Assembly (NCBI GenBank): GCA_012034405.1
Contig: JAAVLZ010000001.1
Location: 62,001-126,000 of the forward strand
Direction of reading: 5' to 3'
Length of the DNA stretch: 64,000 bases
Source of the DNA: Oscillospiraceae bacterium HV4-5-C5C
Lineage (GTDB): Bacteria > Bacillota > Clostridia > Saccharofermentanales > Fastidiosipilaceae
Each line of letters opens with the position of its first letter. Position 1 is the stretch's first letter. Below the pieces are notes generated by a model. That model searched no databases, was not told the DNA's origin, and worked only from the letters and a program-made list of their open reading frames with translations. This document shows positions 18,043 to 26,176 of this stretch, piece by piece. A program made the position numbers and the translations under genes.

Positions 18043-18620
18043 AATGATTCCTCCGTCTGCCTGGCTGACTCACCGCGGTAACGCGGATCTTCAGCCAGCA
18101 CCACTTCATCCATACCGTCAAACTCCAGCACCCGTACCATGATGATCTCCCGGTGACTGGTCGGAACATTTTTACCCACATAATCCGGGCGCAGCGGCAG
18201 TTCCCGGTGACCGCGGTCAATCATGACCGCCAGCTGAATCTCAGCCGGCCGGCCCATATCAAAGATGGCTTCAATAGCCGAGCGGACGGTGCGTCCAGTG
18301 TAAATGACATCATCAACCAGCACGACCTTGTACCCGTTCATTTCACAGGAAATCTCGGTCGCGTTGACCACCGGGTTTTCACTCAGCAGGCTCAGATCAT
18401 CCCGGTAAAAGGTGATATCCAGAATGCCGACTCCCGGCCTGGTCCCCTCAATTTCCGCAATCTTATCCGCAATGCGGTTGGCCAGCGGTACGCCCCGGCG
18501 CTGAATCCCGACTAAATACAGCTTATCCGTTGTTTTGTTGCGCTCCAGAATTTCATGCGCGATGCGGGTGAGGGCCCGGTCCATGTCCTGGCTGTCCATC
18601 AAGCTTGCTTTAATACCCAT
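18039..18620 (-). CDS. pyrR: PyrR attenuation protein / uracil phosphoribosyltransferase
   Basis: RNA-binding regulator that, with UMP or UTP bound, stabilises an anti-antiterminator in pyr leaders; it also has weak UPRTase activity. The PRPP motif [20 protein letters not shown] lies near residue 100. The open frame extends to 18716, but a proper AAGGAG precedes the ATG at 18618-18620, and the resulting 193 residues starting [19 protein letters not shown] fit the family length of about 180. The upstream extension would overlap the leader terminator, so it is rejected. First gene of the operon, as in Bacillus. Confidence 0.95.
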   Translation of the reverse strand: MGIKASLMDSQDMDRALTRIAHEILERNKTTDKLYLVGIQRRGVPLANRIADKIAEIEGTRPGVGILDITFYRDDLSLLSENPVVNATEISCEMNGYKVVLVDDVIYTGRTVRSAIEAIFDMGRPAEIQLAVMIDRGHRELPLRPDYVGKNVPTSHREIIMVRVLEFDGMDEVVLAEDPRYRGESARQTEESL

Positions 18621-18677
18621 GTTGCTTCTCCTTGTCACATACGGCCGCCAACGGGCCGCGGCGAGTAGCTCCAGCAC

Positions 18678-18714
18678 AAAAAAAGGCCTTCCGTCCAAAG
18701 CTTGGGCGAAAGGC
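18678..18714 (-). terminator. Attenuator terminator of the pyr leader
   Basis: On the minus strand GCCTTTC pairs with GGAAGGC and the inner CCAA with TTGG, giving a long hairpin followed by seven T residues. It sits 58 bases before the pyrR start, so it is the regulated terminator of the leader. Confidence 0.85.
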
Positions 18715-18875
18715 ACCTGTTAACTATACTCATCTATCCTGGCAGATTTGCGGTGCACCGGTCTGAGAGCACCAGCACCCGGGGGTCAGGCTCCCGGTCC
18801 GAACCTTGCTGAACGGTTGTTCCGCAAAGCTGCCCTTGCGGGGCGCAAATCCTGATATATGGCAAATATTACGGT

Positions 18876-18909
18876 TCCTTGTCAGCCTCTCCGGACTGGG
18901 TTAAAGGAT
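18876..18909 (-). promoter_or_regulatory. PyrR-binding RNA element in the pyr leader
   Basis: Reading on the minus strand the leader contains ATCCTTTAA, then CCCAGTCC, then GGAGAGGCTGACAAGGA, the arrangement of the conserved PyrR binding loop known from Bacillus pyr leaders (CAGUCC...GAGAGGCU). UMP-bound PyrR would hold this stem and let the terminator at 18678-18714 form. The intervening 160 bases can pair in alternative ways (for example TTTGCGG with CCGCAAA), as needed for an antiterminator. Confidence 0.85.
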
Positions 18910-18924
18910 TTCTTTGCTGAATTT

Positions 18925-18953
18925 ATTTTACGTGATTGATTGACGAGAATCAA
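18925..18953 (-). promoter_or_regulatory. Promoter of the pyr operon
   Basis: TTGATT (18948-18953), 17-base spacer, TAAAAT (18925-18930) on the minus strand. The start would be near 18918, a few bases before the PyrR element, giving a leader of about 300 bases. Confidence 0.65.
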
Positions 18954-18969
18954 GTCCTTGTGCTAATAT
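18940..18969 (+). promoter_or_regulatory. Promoter of tRNA-Leu(CAA)
   Basis: TTGACG (18940-18945), 18-base spacer, TAATAT (18964-18969) on the plus strand, about 18 bases before the tRNA. Its -35 element lies next to the -35 element of the oppositely directed pyr promoter, so the two RNA polymerase sites overlap physically. Confidence 0.55.
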
Positions 18970-18986
18970 TTATAAGGTTCAAATTT

Positions 18987-19073
18987 GCCGGCATGCTGGA
19001 ATTGGCAGACGGGGCGGACTCAAAATCCGTTGCCAGAGATGGCGTGTGGGTTCAAGTCCCACTGCCGGCACCA
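18987..19073 (+). tRNA. tRNA-Leu (anticodon CAA)
   Basis: A class II tRNA with acceptor arms GCCGGCA and TGCCGGC, D-loop TGGAATTGGCAGAC typical of tRNA-Leu, anticodon stem GCGGA/TCCGT with loop CTCAAAA (anticodon CAA, codon UUG), a variable arm (TGCCAGAGATGGCG), and TTCAAGT in the T loop. CCA is encoded at 19071-19073. Mature body 18987-19070. Confidence 0.97.
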
Positions 19074-19077
19074 AATC

Positions 19078-19117
19078 AAACCGCTGTGATATCGACATCA
19101 CAGCGGTTTTTCTTTTT
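19078..19117 (+). terminator. Terminator after tRNA-Leu(CAA)
   Basis: AAACCGCTGTGAT (19078-19090) and ATCACAGCGGTTT (19097-19109) form a 13-base perfect stem with a six-base loop, followed by a T-rich tract. Its position directly after the tRNA fits a transcript end. Confidence 0.88.
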
Positions 19118-19243
19118 TACTTGCCACACTGTTTGCCACACTATTTACATACCGCGGCGACTGGCCGCAGTTCCTAAACGGCCGCTCCGCTCAGGGGCTT
19201 GCGGCCGAGCAGCTTCAGCCCGCCTGGCTTGGTCAGCTATCAG

Positions 19244-22200
19244 TCAGCTGATCTGCCAGCTTACGTGGCTGCCCTCTTCATCTTTAGTGACAATCAGCTG
19301 GTCTTCTATTTCTTGCTTCAGCTCAGAAACGTGGGAAATAATCCCGATCAATTTGGAGCCGGCCGCCATCTTCTGCAGCACTCTCACCGCCTGATCCCGG
19401 GCGTGCTCGTCCAGGGCCCCAAAGCCTTCATCAATAAACATCATGTCCAGATTAATCGCAGCCTGGCTGGCCTGAATCTGATCCGCCATGCCCAGGGCCA
19501 GAGACAGCGCTGCCATAAATGATTCGCCGCCGGAAAGGGTCCGGACCTCCCGTTCTTTACCAGTTACGGAGGAGTACACCAGCAGGTCAAGGCCGCGGTT
19601 TTTACCGTCCCCGGCCTGCTCATCTCCCAGCATACGCAGCTCATATTGACCGGCAGTCATATCCCTGAAACGCTGGTTAGCCGCATAAAGAATCCGCTGC
19701 AGGTGGTAGCGCTGCACAAAGGTCTCCAGATCCATTCTGGCGCCCGTCACTTTGCCCGCCAGGCGATTATACAGGCTGTCAACGCGAACATAGCTTTGCA
19801 CCAGCTGACCGCGCTCAGCCATTTTAGGCTGCAGGCTCTGGTAGACGCCGTGATTGACCCGGTAGATTTCATTTAGCTGTTCCAGGCTGGCCCGCTTACT
19901 TTCCAGATCCGTCTCAGCCGCCTTTTGCTTTTCCTCCAGCTTTGGCAGATCCGGTCTGGTCGCGTCCCCAATGGCAGCCCTGGCCGCGGCAGCCATCCCC
20001 GCGGCAGTGGCTTTTCGGGTCTCATGAGCGCTCAGCCTGGCTCTCAGCGCCGCGGCCTCCGTCTTGGCATGCGTCCTGGTCACCATCAGCCAGACGGCTT
20101 CCGGCAGGGCTTTTTCCGCCAGAATGCTTTGATACGTCTCCTGGCGCGCCGCCTGGATTTTTTGCTGCCCCGGCAGCTCTTCCGCATAACGGCGGACCAG
20201 TGTTGCGGCGGTCTCCCAGGCTGTTTTGGCTGCCTGAGACGCCGCGAGGGCGACTGCATAGGCGGCCTCTGCCAGTTCCTTGTCTTTCGTCGCCTGCGCC
20301 AGCGCCTGCCTGGCCTGTGCTTCGGTCTCAAAGGTTTTTTGCGCAGCCAGGCTGTCATATGCCTCCTGAGCTTTAGCCAGCGCCACCCTGGCTGACGCTG
20401 AATCCTGGTTGGCGCGGTCAGACTGGCCCTGCAGCATCTGCCGCTGCCCACCAGCCCCCTTTATGGCCTCCTGCAGTTGAACCAGCTGCTCGGCATCTTG
20501 TTGCCGTTTTTTTCCCTGGGTCTGCAGCTCAGCTTTCCATTCTGCCAGCCGCTGCTGCGCTTGCTCCAGCGGCAAGCCGGCAGGCGTGTCCGGCAGGCTT
20601 TGGGTCAGTCTGGCCTCCAGCTTGGTTTTAGCAGCAGCAAATGATGCCTGTTTTTCCTTCAGCAGCTCCGCGGCGGAGCCAGCCGCCGTTGAAGCCCGGG
20701 TTTGTTCCTGCTGGCATTTTTCCACGGCTTTGGCCAGCTCATCAATGAGCTCACGGGTCAGTTCCCGGTGATTGGCAGGTAATCGGCAGGGTCGAGGATG
20801 CTCAACAGAGCCGCAGACCGGACACGGCTCGCCCGGCTTCAGTTTTTCCTGAGCTAAAAAGCCCGCCTGCGCATCTAAAAAGGCCAGTTGTTTATCGTTA
20901 TACTCCTCATTTATGGCCTGAAAACGCTGGCGGGCCAGCCGGTATTGTTCTTGAGTCTGCTCCGCCAGCCGCTCCTGTTCCCGCAGCCCGGTCTGCAGTT
21001 GTCCTGCGACGGCCAGCTCCTCCGCCAGATTACCGGCTTCGCGGTTCTGTGCTTTCCAGCGCTCCAGCAGCTGAAAAGCGTCTGCCCGCAACGCGGCCTG
21101 AGTGTGCCACTGTTGTTCCTGTTGCTCAAACGTAATCAGCGCGTCCTGCGCCAGACGGGCTGCTTCTTTGCGCCCGTTCAGGGTCTGCTGGCAGCAGTGC
21201 AGCTCAAGCTCCGCCCGGCCGAGCCTGGCCAGGACCGCCAGGGCCGCCTTTACCTGCTGCTCGGTCTGGGTATAGTGTGCCGCGGCCTCCAGTCTGGCCT
21301 GCCCCGCGGACTGTTCTGCCTCAGCCGTCTGACGCTGCTCTTGTTTCAGCCGGGGCAGCAAAGCCTGCTGCTTCGTCAACTCACTTTCAGTTTGACGCAC
21401 GGCCTGAGCGGCGTCAGTCAGGCGCTGGTAACTGGCGGCCAGCTCATAGCTGGCATCAATTACCTCTGCCAGCCGGCCGGCCTCAGCCATCTCCGGTTCA
21501 GCAGCGGCACAGGCCGCCAGTTCCTGCTGAGCCTGTTCCAGCTGAGTAAAGGAACCCAGCAGTGCTTTAGCGTGGTTACAGGCGTCACGACTGGCGTCTC
21601 TATCCCCTGCCGCCAGTTCATAGGCCTTGCGGGCGGCGCTAAGCCGCGTTTTCAGCTGACGCTCTAGTATTCCCAGCTCTCGCAGCAGCTCCTCCATTAC
21701 CGCCATATTCAGGTGGTCGGACATAATCAGCTGCCGCGTTAATTCCTGCAGGTGGTCAGCTGACTCATAGTCCTCCGGAATCAGGATATGAGCCACTTCT
21801 GTTTGACAGGCCGTGTGAAGCTGCGCAATTTCCGTATTTCTGGCTTTCCGCTGTCTTGCCAGCTCATCCACAATCCGCTGAAACAGCTCCGTATTAAAAA
21901 GCTTCCGGAAAATGTCTTTCTTTTTGTTAGAATCAGCCCGCAGCAGCTCCATGAATTCCCCTTGAGCAATCATGGCAATCTGCATAAACTGCTCCTTTGT
22001 CAGGCCCACAATCTCCTCAAGCTTTGCATCCGTCTCTTTTTGATTAAGTGAATACTCCCGGCCATCCGGCATGAGCAGGGATACCGTCTCCTTTTCATCT
22101 TTCAGGCCGGCTCCCTTTTTGAGCGGGCGAAGGTGCCTTGGCACCCGGTGGACGGTATACTGCAGAGCGGCGCCGCCGCTCTGTTCAGTAAAGGTCAGTT

Positions 22201-22441
22201 CCACAAAGGGCTCCGTGCTGTAATCCGCAAATTGACTTTGCAGCTCAGTGCCGTCTTTTTTATTTAAATTAGAGCTGGCTTCGCCATAGAGGGCAAAGAC
22301 AATGGCGTCAAACAGGGTCGTTTTTCCAGCGCCGGTGTCGCCGGCAATTAAAAACAGGTTCTGATTAGGCCTGGTAAAATCAATGCGGGTCCGTTTGGCA
22401 TAAGAGCCAAAGGCTTCCAGGCTGAGTGTAAGCGGTCTCAT
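19244..22441 (-). CDS. sbcC: Nuclease SbcCD subunit C (SMC-like ATPase)
   Basis: ATPase of the SbcCD complex that opens and cleaves DNA hairpins and processes double-strand ends. The 1065-residue protein has a Walker A GDTGAGKTTLFDAIVFALYG near residue 34, long coiled-coil arms (Ala/Gln/Glu-rich), a zinc hook PGEPCPVCGSVEHP near 540, and the C-terminal ATPase half with TLSGGESFMAALSLALGMAD (near 967) and LDMMFIDEGFGALDE (near 1000). Length is normal. It overlaps sbcD by four bases (ATGA). Confidence 0.95.
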   Translation of the reverse strand: MRPLTLSLEAFGSYAKRTRIDFTRPNQNLFLIAGDTGAGKTTLFDAIVFALYGEASSNLNKKDGTELQSQFADYSTEPFVELTFTEQSGGAALQYTVHRVPRHLRPLKKGAGLKDEKETVSLLMPDGREYSLNQKETDAKLEEIVGLTKEQFMQIAMIAQGEFMELLRADSNKKKDIFRKLFNTELFQRIVDELARQRKARNTEIAQLHTACQTEVAHILIPEDYESADHLQELTRQLIMSDHLNMAVMEELLRELGILERQLKTRLSAARKAYELAAGDRDASRDACNHAKALLGSFTQLEQAQQELAACAAAEPEMAEAGRLAEVIDASYELAASYQRLTDAAQAVRQTESELTKQQALLPRLKQEQRQTAEAEQSAGQARLEAAAHYTQTEQQVKAALAVLARLGRAELELHCCQQTLNGRKEAARLAQDALITFEQQEQQWHTQAALRADAFQLLERWKAQNREAGNLAEELAVAGQLQTGLREQERLAEQTQEQYRLARQRFQAINEEYNDKQLAFLDAQAGFLAQEKLKPGEPCPVCGSVEHPRPCRLPANHRELTRELIDELAKAVEKCQQEQTRASTAAGSAAELLKEKQASFAAAKTKLEARLTQSLPDTPAGLPLEQAQQRLAEWKAELQTQGKKRQQDAEQLVQLQEAIKGAGGQRQMLQGQSDRANQDSASARVALAKAQEAYDSLAAQKTFETEAQARQALAQATKDKELAEAAYAVALAASQAAKTAWETAATLVRRYAEELPGQQKIQAARQETYQSILAEKALPEAVWLMVTRTHAKTEAAALRARLSAHETRKATAAGMAAAARAAIGDATRPDLPKLEEKQKAAETDLESKRASLEQLNEIYRVNHGVYQSLQPKMAERGQLVQSYVRVDSLYNRLAGKVTGARMDLETFVQRYHLQRILYAANQRFRDMTAGQYELRMLGDEQAGDGKNRGLDLLVYSSVTGKEREVRTLSGGESFMAALSLALGMADQIQASQAAINLDMMFIDEGFGALDEHARDQAVRVLQKMAAGSKLIGIISHVSELKQEIEDQLIVTKDEEGSHVSWQIS

Positions 22442-23589
22442 GTCGATTCCTCCTGCACCTGATTGATCACCTTCCTGAGCAGCTGCTGGTCTTCAGAATC
22501 CAGATCCTTCAGGAAGGCATTGCAGAGCGCAAAAGCGTCCAGCTCCTGCTCCGGCGCATAAGCCACGCTGTAATCCACCGGGCGGAGGCTTTCCCGCCGG
22601 ATTTCCAGCAGATTAGGAAAAGCGTAGCAGAGCTTATCCTGCATATCAAAGATATCAAGGTCAGTCTGGTCAGTGAGCAGAATACTTACATAGTCGCTGC
22701 AGCCCTGAGTCAATACCTCCTGCAGCGTACCTTTGATGACTCTCACCTGCCTTAAGGGCTTAAGCGGCAAGACCTGCGTACTGACGGTCCCTTTTTCTGC
22801 CAGCGTCACCATAATGATACCCTTTTGCTGCCCCGCTTCACTGACCGAGCAAGCCAGCGGCGTGCCGCAATAGCGGTAAACCGCCCGCCCGACTGTCATC
22901 GGCTTATGGATGTGGCCTAAGGCCGCATAGTCAAAGGCTTCCAGAATATCCGCCCGGACCGCGTCGATATTACCCACCGTACAGATCTCAGAATCCATGC
23001 GCTCCACACTGTCAGGATCCGACGAGCAAGGGAGATAAAACTGGTGGCTCACCAGCACATTTCTGACCCGCGGATCAATCGTTTCACGTCCGATCATTTG
23101 ATGGAGGGCTGCGTCATAGGACAGGTTGTTGCCGTTTTCGTCCGTACCGACAATGGCTCTGACCATAGAGGGTTTGACAAAGGGCAGCAGATAAAAATTC
23201 ACCGGTCCGTACTGATCCCGCAAGGCGACCGTTTCAATCGCTTCTCCCGGCAGCAGCGGCGGCAAGCCGATCATGTGGATTTTTTGCTCCTGCAGAATAC
23301 TGCGGAACACATTGACCCTGGATCCGCTGTCATGATTGCCGCTGATGATCATCAGCTCAGCCTGAGGAACCGCCCGGGTCAAACCGGATATAAAATGGTC
23401 AAATATCGCCACAGCCTCAGCGGATGGAACCGCCTTGTCATAAATGTCTCCGGCAATCATAATCACCTCAGGCTGCTGCCTGGCCGCGATTGCTATGACC
23501 TGATCCAGGATGTAGGTCTGATCTTCAGCCAGATCCCTGTTAAAAAGCTTAAGGCCAATATGCAAATCTGATAAATGAAACAGTTTCAT
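22438..23589 (-). CDS. sbcD: Nuclease SbcCD subunit D (Mre11-like)
   Basis: Mn2+-dependent nuclease subunit. Metallophosphoesterase motifs appear in order: FHLSDLHIGLKLFN at the N-terminus, VIMIAGDIYDKAVPS (near 58), IISGNHDSGSRVN (near 103), LVSHQFYLP (near 185) and DYAALGHIHKP (near 220). A capping domain follows. The 383-residue length fits. First gene of sbcDC; no other DNA-repair gene is attached. Confidence 0.95.
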   Translation of the reverse strand: MKLFHLSDLHIGLKLFNRDLAEDQTYILDQVIAIAARQQPEVIMIAGDIYDKAVPSAEAVAIFDHFISGLTRAVPQAELMIISGNHDSGSRVNVFRSILQEQKIHMIGLPPLLPGEAIETVALRDQYGPVNFYLLPFVKPSMVRAIVGTDENGNNLSYDAALHQMIGRETIDPRVRNVLVSHQFYLPCSSDPDSVERMDSEICTVGNIDAVRADILEAFDYAALGHIHKPMTVGRAVYRYCGTPLACSVSEAGQQKGIIMVTLAEKGTVSTQVLPLKPLRQVRVIKGTLQEVLTQGCSDYVSILLTDQTDLDIFDMQDKLCYAFPNLLEIRRESLRPVDYSVAYAPEQELDAFALCNAFLKDLDSEDQQLLRKVINQVQEEST

Positions 23590-23833
23590 CCCGTACCAAC
23601 CTTTTGACTGCTCATGCGTATATTTTCCGGTTCTATTATCTTAATACACTAGCGGCTCAATTTAAAACCGCTGATCCTGACTATACCCGCATTCCAGCTT
23701 ATACCAACGGTCCTGGCTACAGCCGGAAGCCCGTGTCAGCGCTGGCCTCCCGGGACATGGCTGGCGACCCGGCGGCTGAGCCGGTATCCGAACAGGAAAG
23801 ATAAATGAATAGCTGACCTGGTTTTGATTGGCT

Positions 23834-24961
23834 CTACAGATTCATTAAAGCCCCGGACAGCATGAAGAGCACCAGCGTCCAGCAAACTAAGCCTGCCAGC
23901 CGGATCCGCCGGTCTGAGCTTTTCAGGAGCGGCAGCCTGGCCCAGATCTGCCTGAAATTCCCCCACAGCAAGCTGCAGCCCCCCAGCACCAGTAATAAAC
24001 CCGCGCGCGCCCCCCAGACGCTCCCGGACTCCACCTCTGCCGTCAGTGAGCCTGCAATCACGACCCCGTACCATAATCCGGCCAGCGCATGAACAAGCGG
24101 ATTGTGACCACGAAATCCCGGCAGCCGGTTCTGCCATCCGTGATCCCGTTTCACGCCAGGAAGGCCGGGCGAAAAGCGACCGGTTCCGGCGCGCCGGAGC
24201 AGCTGAAGTCGGCCGGCGGGAAACTGCAGCAAACCCGCCGCGGACAGGGCCCGGCCCAGGTCGCGGGCATTTTTATAGCGTTTCTGGGGATCCATCTCCC
24301 GGCAGCGGCGGCTGATTTTATCCAGCCAGTCTCCTTTTCTGCCCGGACCTGAACTGGAGCCATGCCGGCTTCCGGTCAGCATTTCATCCAGCAATACGCC
24401 GGCGGCAAAGATATCCGCCGTAGCGGCTGACGCCGCAAAACCATACTGTTCCGGCGCTGCATAACCCTGGGTTCCCAGTAATGTCGTGTCCTGTACCCTG
24501 CCTGCTTCCTGCAGGCGGGCGCTGTTAAAATCAATCAGGACCAGGCTCCCGTCCAGGCGGAAGAGGATATTTTCCGGTTTCAGATCCCGGTGCACCAGGG
24601 GCGGATCCAACGCGTGTAACGGGGCCATAATTTTACAGAGGTCCATCATAATCTGCCAGGCTGCTTCAGCTGAAAACCGCCCCTCCGCCTGCAGGCGCTG
24701 CCGCAAGGTCAGGCCGCAGATATATTCCTCAATAACATATAAGACGGCCTGATCCTCAATCAGTTCGATCAGACGAGGCCGCCCCGGGTTGGGATGCGTC
24801 AGCAGCCAGTCATATACCTCCCGGCAATAGATGTTCAGGGTTTTCATGACATAGACCAGACCAGTTTCGCGCTGCCGGACCAGCTTGACCTGATGGGCCT
24901 GATTCAGTGGGGTCAGTATTTCATAATATGACAACCTGGCCCTGGCTTCCATTTGATCCAT
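23834..24961 (-). CDS. Ser/Thr protein kinase with C-terminal membrane segments
   Basis: A Hanks-type kinase of 375 residues. The kinase domain (about 10-265) has VYVMKTL with the ATP-binding Lys near 35, LVHRDLKPENILF with the catalytic Asp near 127, LVLIDFNSARL where DFN replaces the canonical DFG, and GTQGYAAPEQYG, the activation-loop end. The glycine-rich loop is weak. After a basic linker, the last 90 residues hold two or three hydrophobic segments (GVVIAGSLTAE, GLLLVLGGCSLLWG, LVCWTLVLFMLSGALM), so the protein is membrane-tethered with the kinase probably inside. It lacks PASTA repeats and is unlike PrkC/StkP, and no PP2C phosphatase is adjacent. Start ATG with GGGAG. It is divergent from an HTH-protein gene 112 bases away, suggesting a shared regulatory region. 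Substrate unknown. Confidence 0.85.
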   Translation of the reverse strand: MDQMEARARLSYYEILTPLNQAHQVKLVRQRETGLVYVMKTLNIYCREVYDWLLTHPNPGRPRLIELIEDQAVLYVIEEYICGLTLRQRLQAEGRFSAEAAWQIMMDLCKIMAPLHALDPPLVHRDLKPENILFRLDGSLVLIDFNSARLQEAGRVQDTTLLGTQGYAAPEQYGFAASAATADIFAAGVLLDEMLTGSRHGSSSGPGRKGDWLDKISRRCREMDPQKRYKNARDLGRALSAAGLLQFPAGRLQLLRRAGTGRFSPGLPGVKRDHGWQNRLPGFRGHNPLVHALAGLWYGVVIAGSLTAEVESGSVWGARAGLLLVLGGCSLLWGNFRQIWARLPLLKSSDRRIRLAGLVCWTLVLFMLSGALMNL

Positions 24962-25073
24962 TGGTTCTCCCGACCTGCCTTTCCCCGCAAATAAATCTGA
25001 TTGACTGTGCTATAAGCCCGGAATCCAGTTATACTATATATCAATAAAAACACTTGTGGAAAGGGAAATCCGT

Positions 25074-25556
25074 ATGGCTTCTGACAACTCATCCGCGGCC
25101 TCATCTGATGGCGCGCTCAGTACCAGCCATTTACAGGATATTCTGAAAAGCTGTGAGCCGGGTGACGTAACAGCGTACCAAAACAAGTATCTGAGTCACG
25201 ATGAGCTGAAATTTTCTGACTATATGGATACCCTGATCCGGCATAAAGGACTGAAGCGTAAAGACATTTTTCAACGGGCTGATCTGCCTCAGAAATACGG
25301 TTACGCCTTGCTTAAAGGTGACAGTCATACGTTGGAGCGGGACAACCTGATCCGGATATTTTTAGCTATGCGTCTGCGCCTGGATCAAGTCCAAACAGCT
25401 CTGAGGTTATATAACATGCCGATTCTTTATCCCCGGTTTATCCGGGACGCCATCCTGATTATCGCCTTTAACAGGGGTCTGAACTCGGTTGATGAGGTCA
25501 ATGAGATACTACTGAAGCAGCAGCAGCGGCCCTTAAAGCGCTGCGAAGATAAATAG
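25074..25556 (+). CDS. HTH (XRE-like) protein next to the kinase gene
   Basis: A 160-residue protein. After about 45 residues rich in Ser/Asp comes YMDTLIRHKGLKRKDIFQRADLPQKYGYALLKGDSHTLERD, split here by eye into helix, turn, recognition helix, which resembles the XRE/Cro family in the spacing of its helices. A helical C-terminal part (LRLDQVQTALRLYNMPILYP, then DAILIIAFNRGLNSVDEVNE) follows. No catalytic motif or membrane segment. The frame extends to a GTG at 25056, but the ATG at 25074 has GGAAAGG in front and is preferred. Its divergence from the kinase gene suggests a kinase-regulator pair; the Ser-rich N-terminus could be a phosphorylation target, which is inference. Confidence 0.75.
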   Translation: MASDNSSAASSDGALSTSHLQDILKSCEPGDVTAYQNKYLSHDELKFSDYMDTLIRHKGLKRKDIFQRADLPQKYGYALLKGDSHTLERDNLIRIFLAMRLRLDQVQTALRLYNMPILYPRFIRDAILIIAFNRGLNSVDEVNEILLKQQQRPLKRCEDK

Positions 25557-25606
25557 CGGCTCGGGTTCTGCCAGGGTCCTGATAGTTTTGATACAACCGC
25601 TCCCGA

Positions 25607-25629
25607 AATTCCAGTATTTTACTGGAATT
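25607..25629. repeat. Perfect inverted repeat ahead of the membrane-protein gene
   Basis: AATTCCAGT (25607-25615) and ACTGGAATT (25621-25629) around a five-base ATTTT. It lies 50 bases after the HTH gene and 124 bases before the next start. There is no U-run, so an operator or RNA hairpin is as likely as a terminator. Confidence 0.55.
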
Positions 25630-25752
25630 CAGTGCCATGAACCTCCCTACAATATAGACAATTGATCGCTTGCTTCAGAGCAGCCAGGTTGCCGTCAGCA
25701 GAATTTGCGTGCCAGGGCATCTGAGTGTCTGAGCACATATTCGGGAGGGTTT

Positions 25753-26139
25753 ATGAAAACAACCAAGCTTATTATTGGCATTGTCAGTCTTGTACTGACC
25801 GTTGTGGTCTTATTTCAGTCCTGTGCGGCCACCGTGGGGGAGGCGCTGGAAGCTGACGGCAGCAGCGGCGGAGCCGCCGGCGTTTTTGTAGCCATTATGA
25901 TGCTGATTGCGGGTATTGTACTCCTGGCGGCCCGCCAAAGCCGCGGGGGCAGTATTTTTGCGTTTATTCTTTATCTGTTAGCCGGGATCACCGGCCTCGC
26001 GGCCCATGGTAACTATACCGATCTGTTGATCTGGGGCGGTCTGTGCCTGCTCTTTGCGCTGCTCATCCTGATGGATGTGCTGACCGGGAAAAAAAGAGCG
26101 GCTGCAGCTCAGGACAAAACTGAGCAGCTTCCTCATTAA
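25753..26139 (+). CDS. Small four-helix membrane protein
   Basis: A 128-residue protein starting MKTTKLIIGIVSLVLTVVVL at the ATG at 25753, which has GGGAGGG upstream; the longer frame from 25705 lacks such a site. Four hydrophobic segments are visible: about 5-25, 45-65, 70-90 and 92-115, followed by a basic, polar tail. FQSCAA at the end of the first segment resembles a lipobox, but the remaining helices argue for an integral membrane protein. It is 37 bases before a lipoprotein gene, so the two are probably cotranscribed. Similar small proteins with a conserved FQSCAA are, from memory, found in lactic acid bacteria and Clostridia without known function. Confidence 0.75.
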   Translation: MKTTKLIIGIVSLVLTVVVLFQSCAATVGEALEADGSSGGAAGVFVAIMMLIAGIVLLAARQSRGGSIFAFILYLLAGITGLAAHGNYTDLLIWGGLCLLFALLILMDVLTGKKRAAAAQDKTEQLPH

Positions 26140-26176
26140 CCCTGAAAACACAACTGAAAGGAAGGTTGAACCGACC

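Noticed and set aside
18621-18716. N-terminal extension of PyrR
   Set aside because: It would read through the leader terminator, has no ribosome binding site, and the residues are not PyrR-like.
20086-20451. Arg-rich frame inside sbcC
   Set aside because: Shadow in the same strand, other frame; the sbcC frame is continuous with all motifs.
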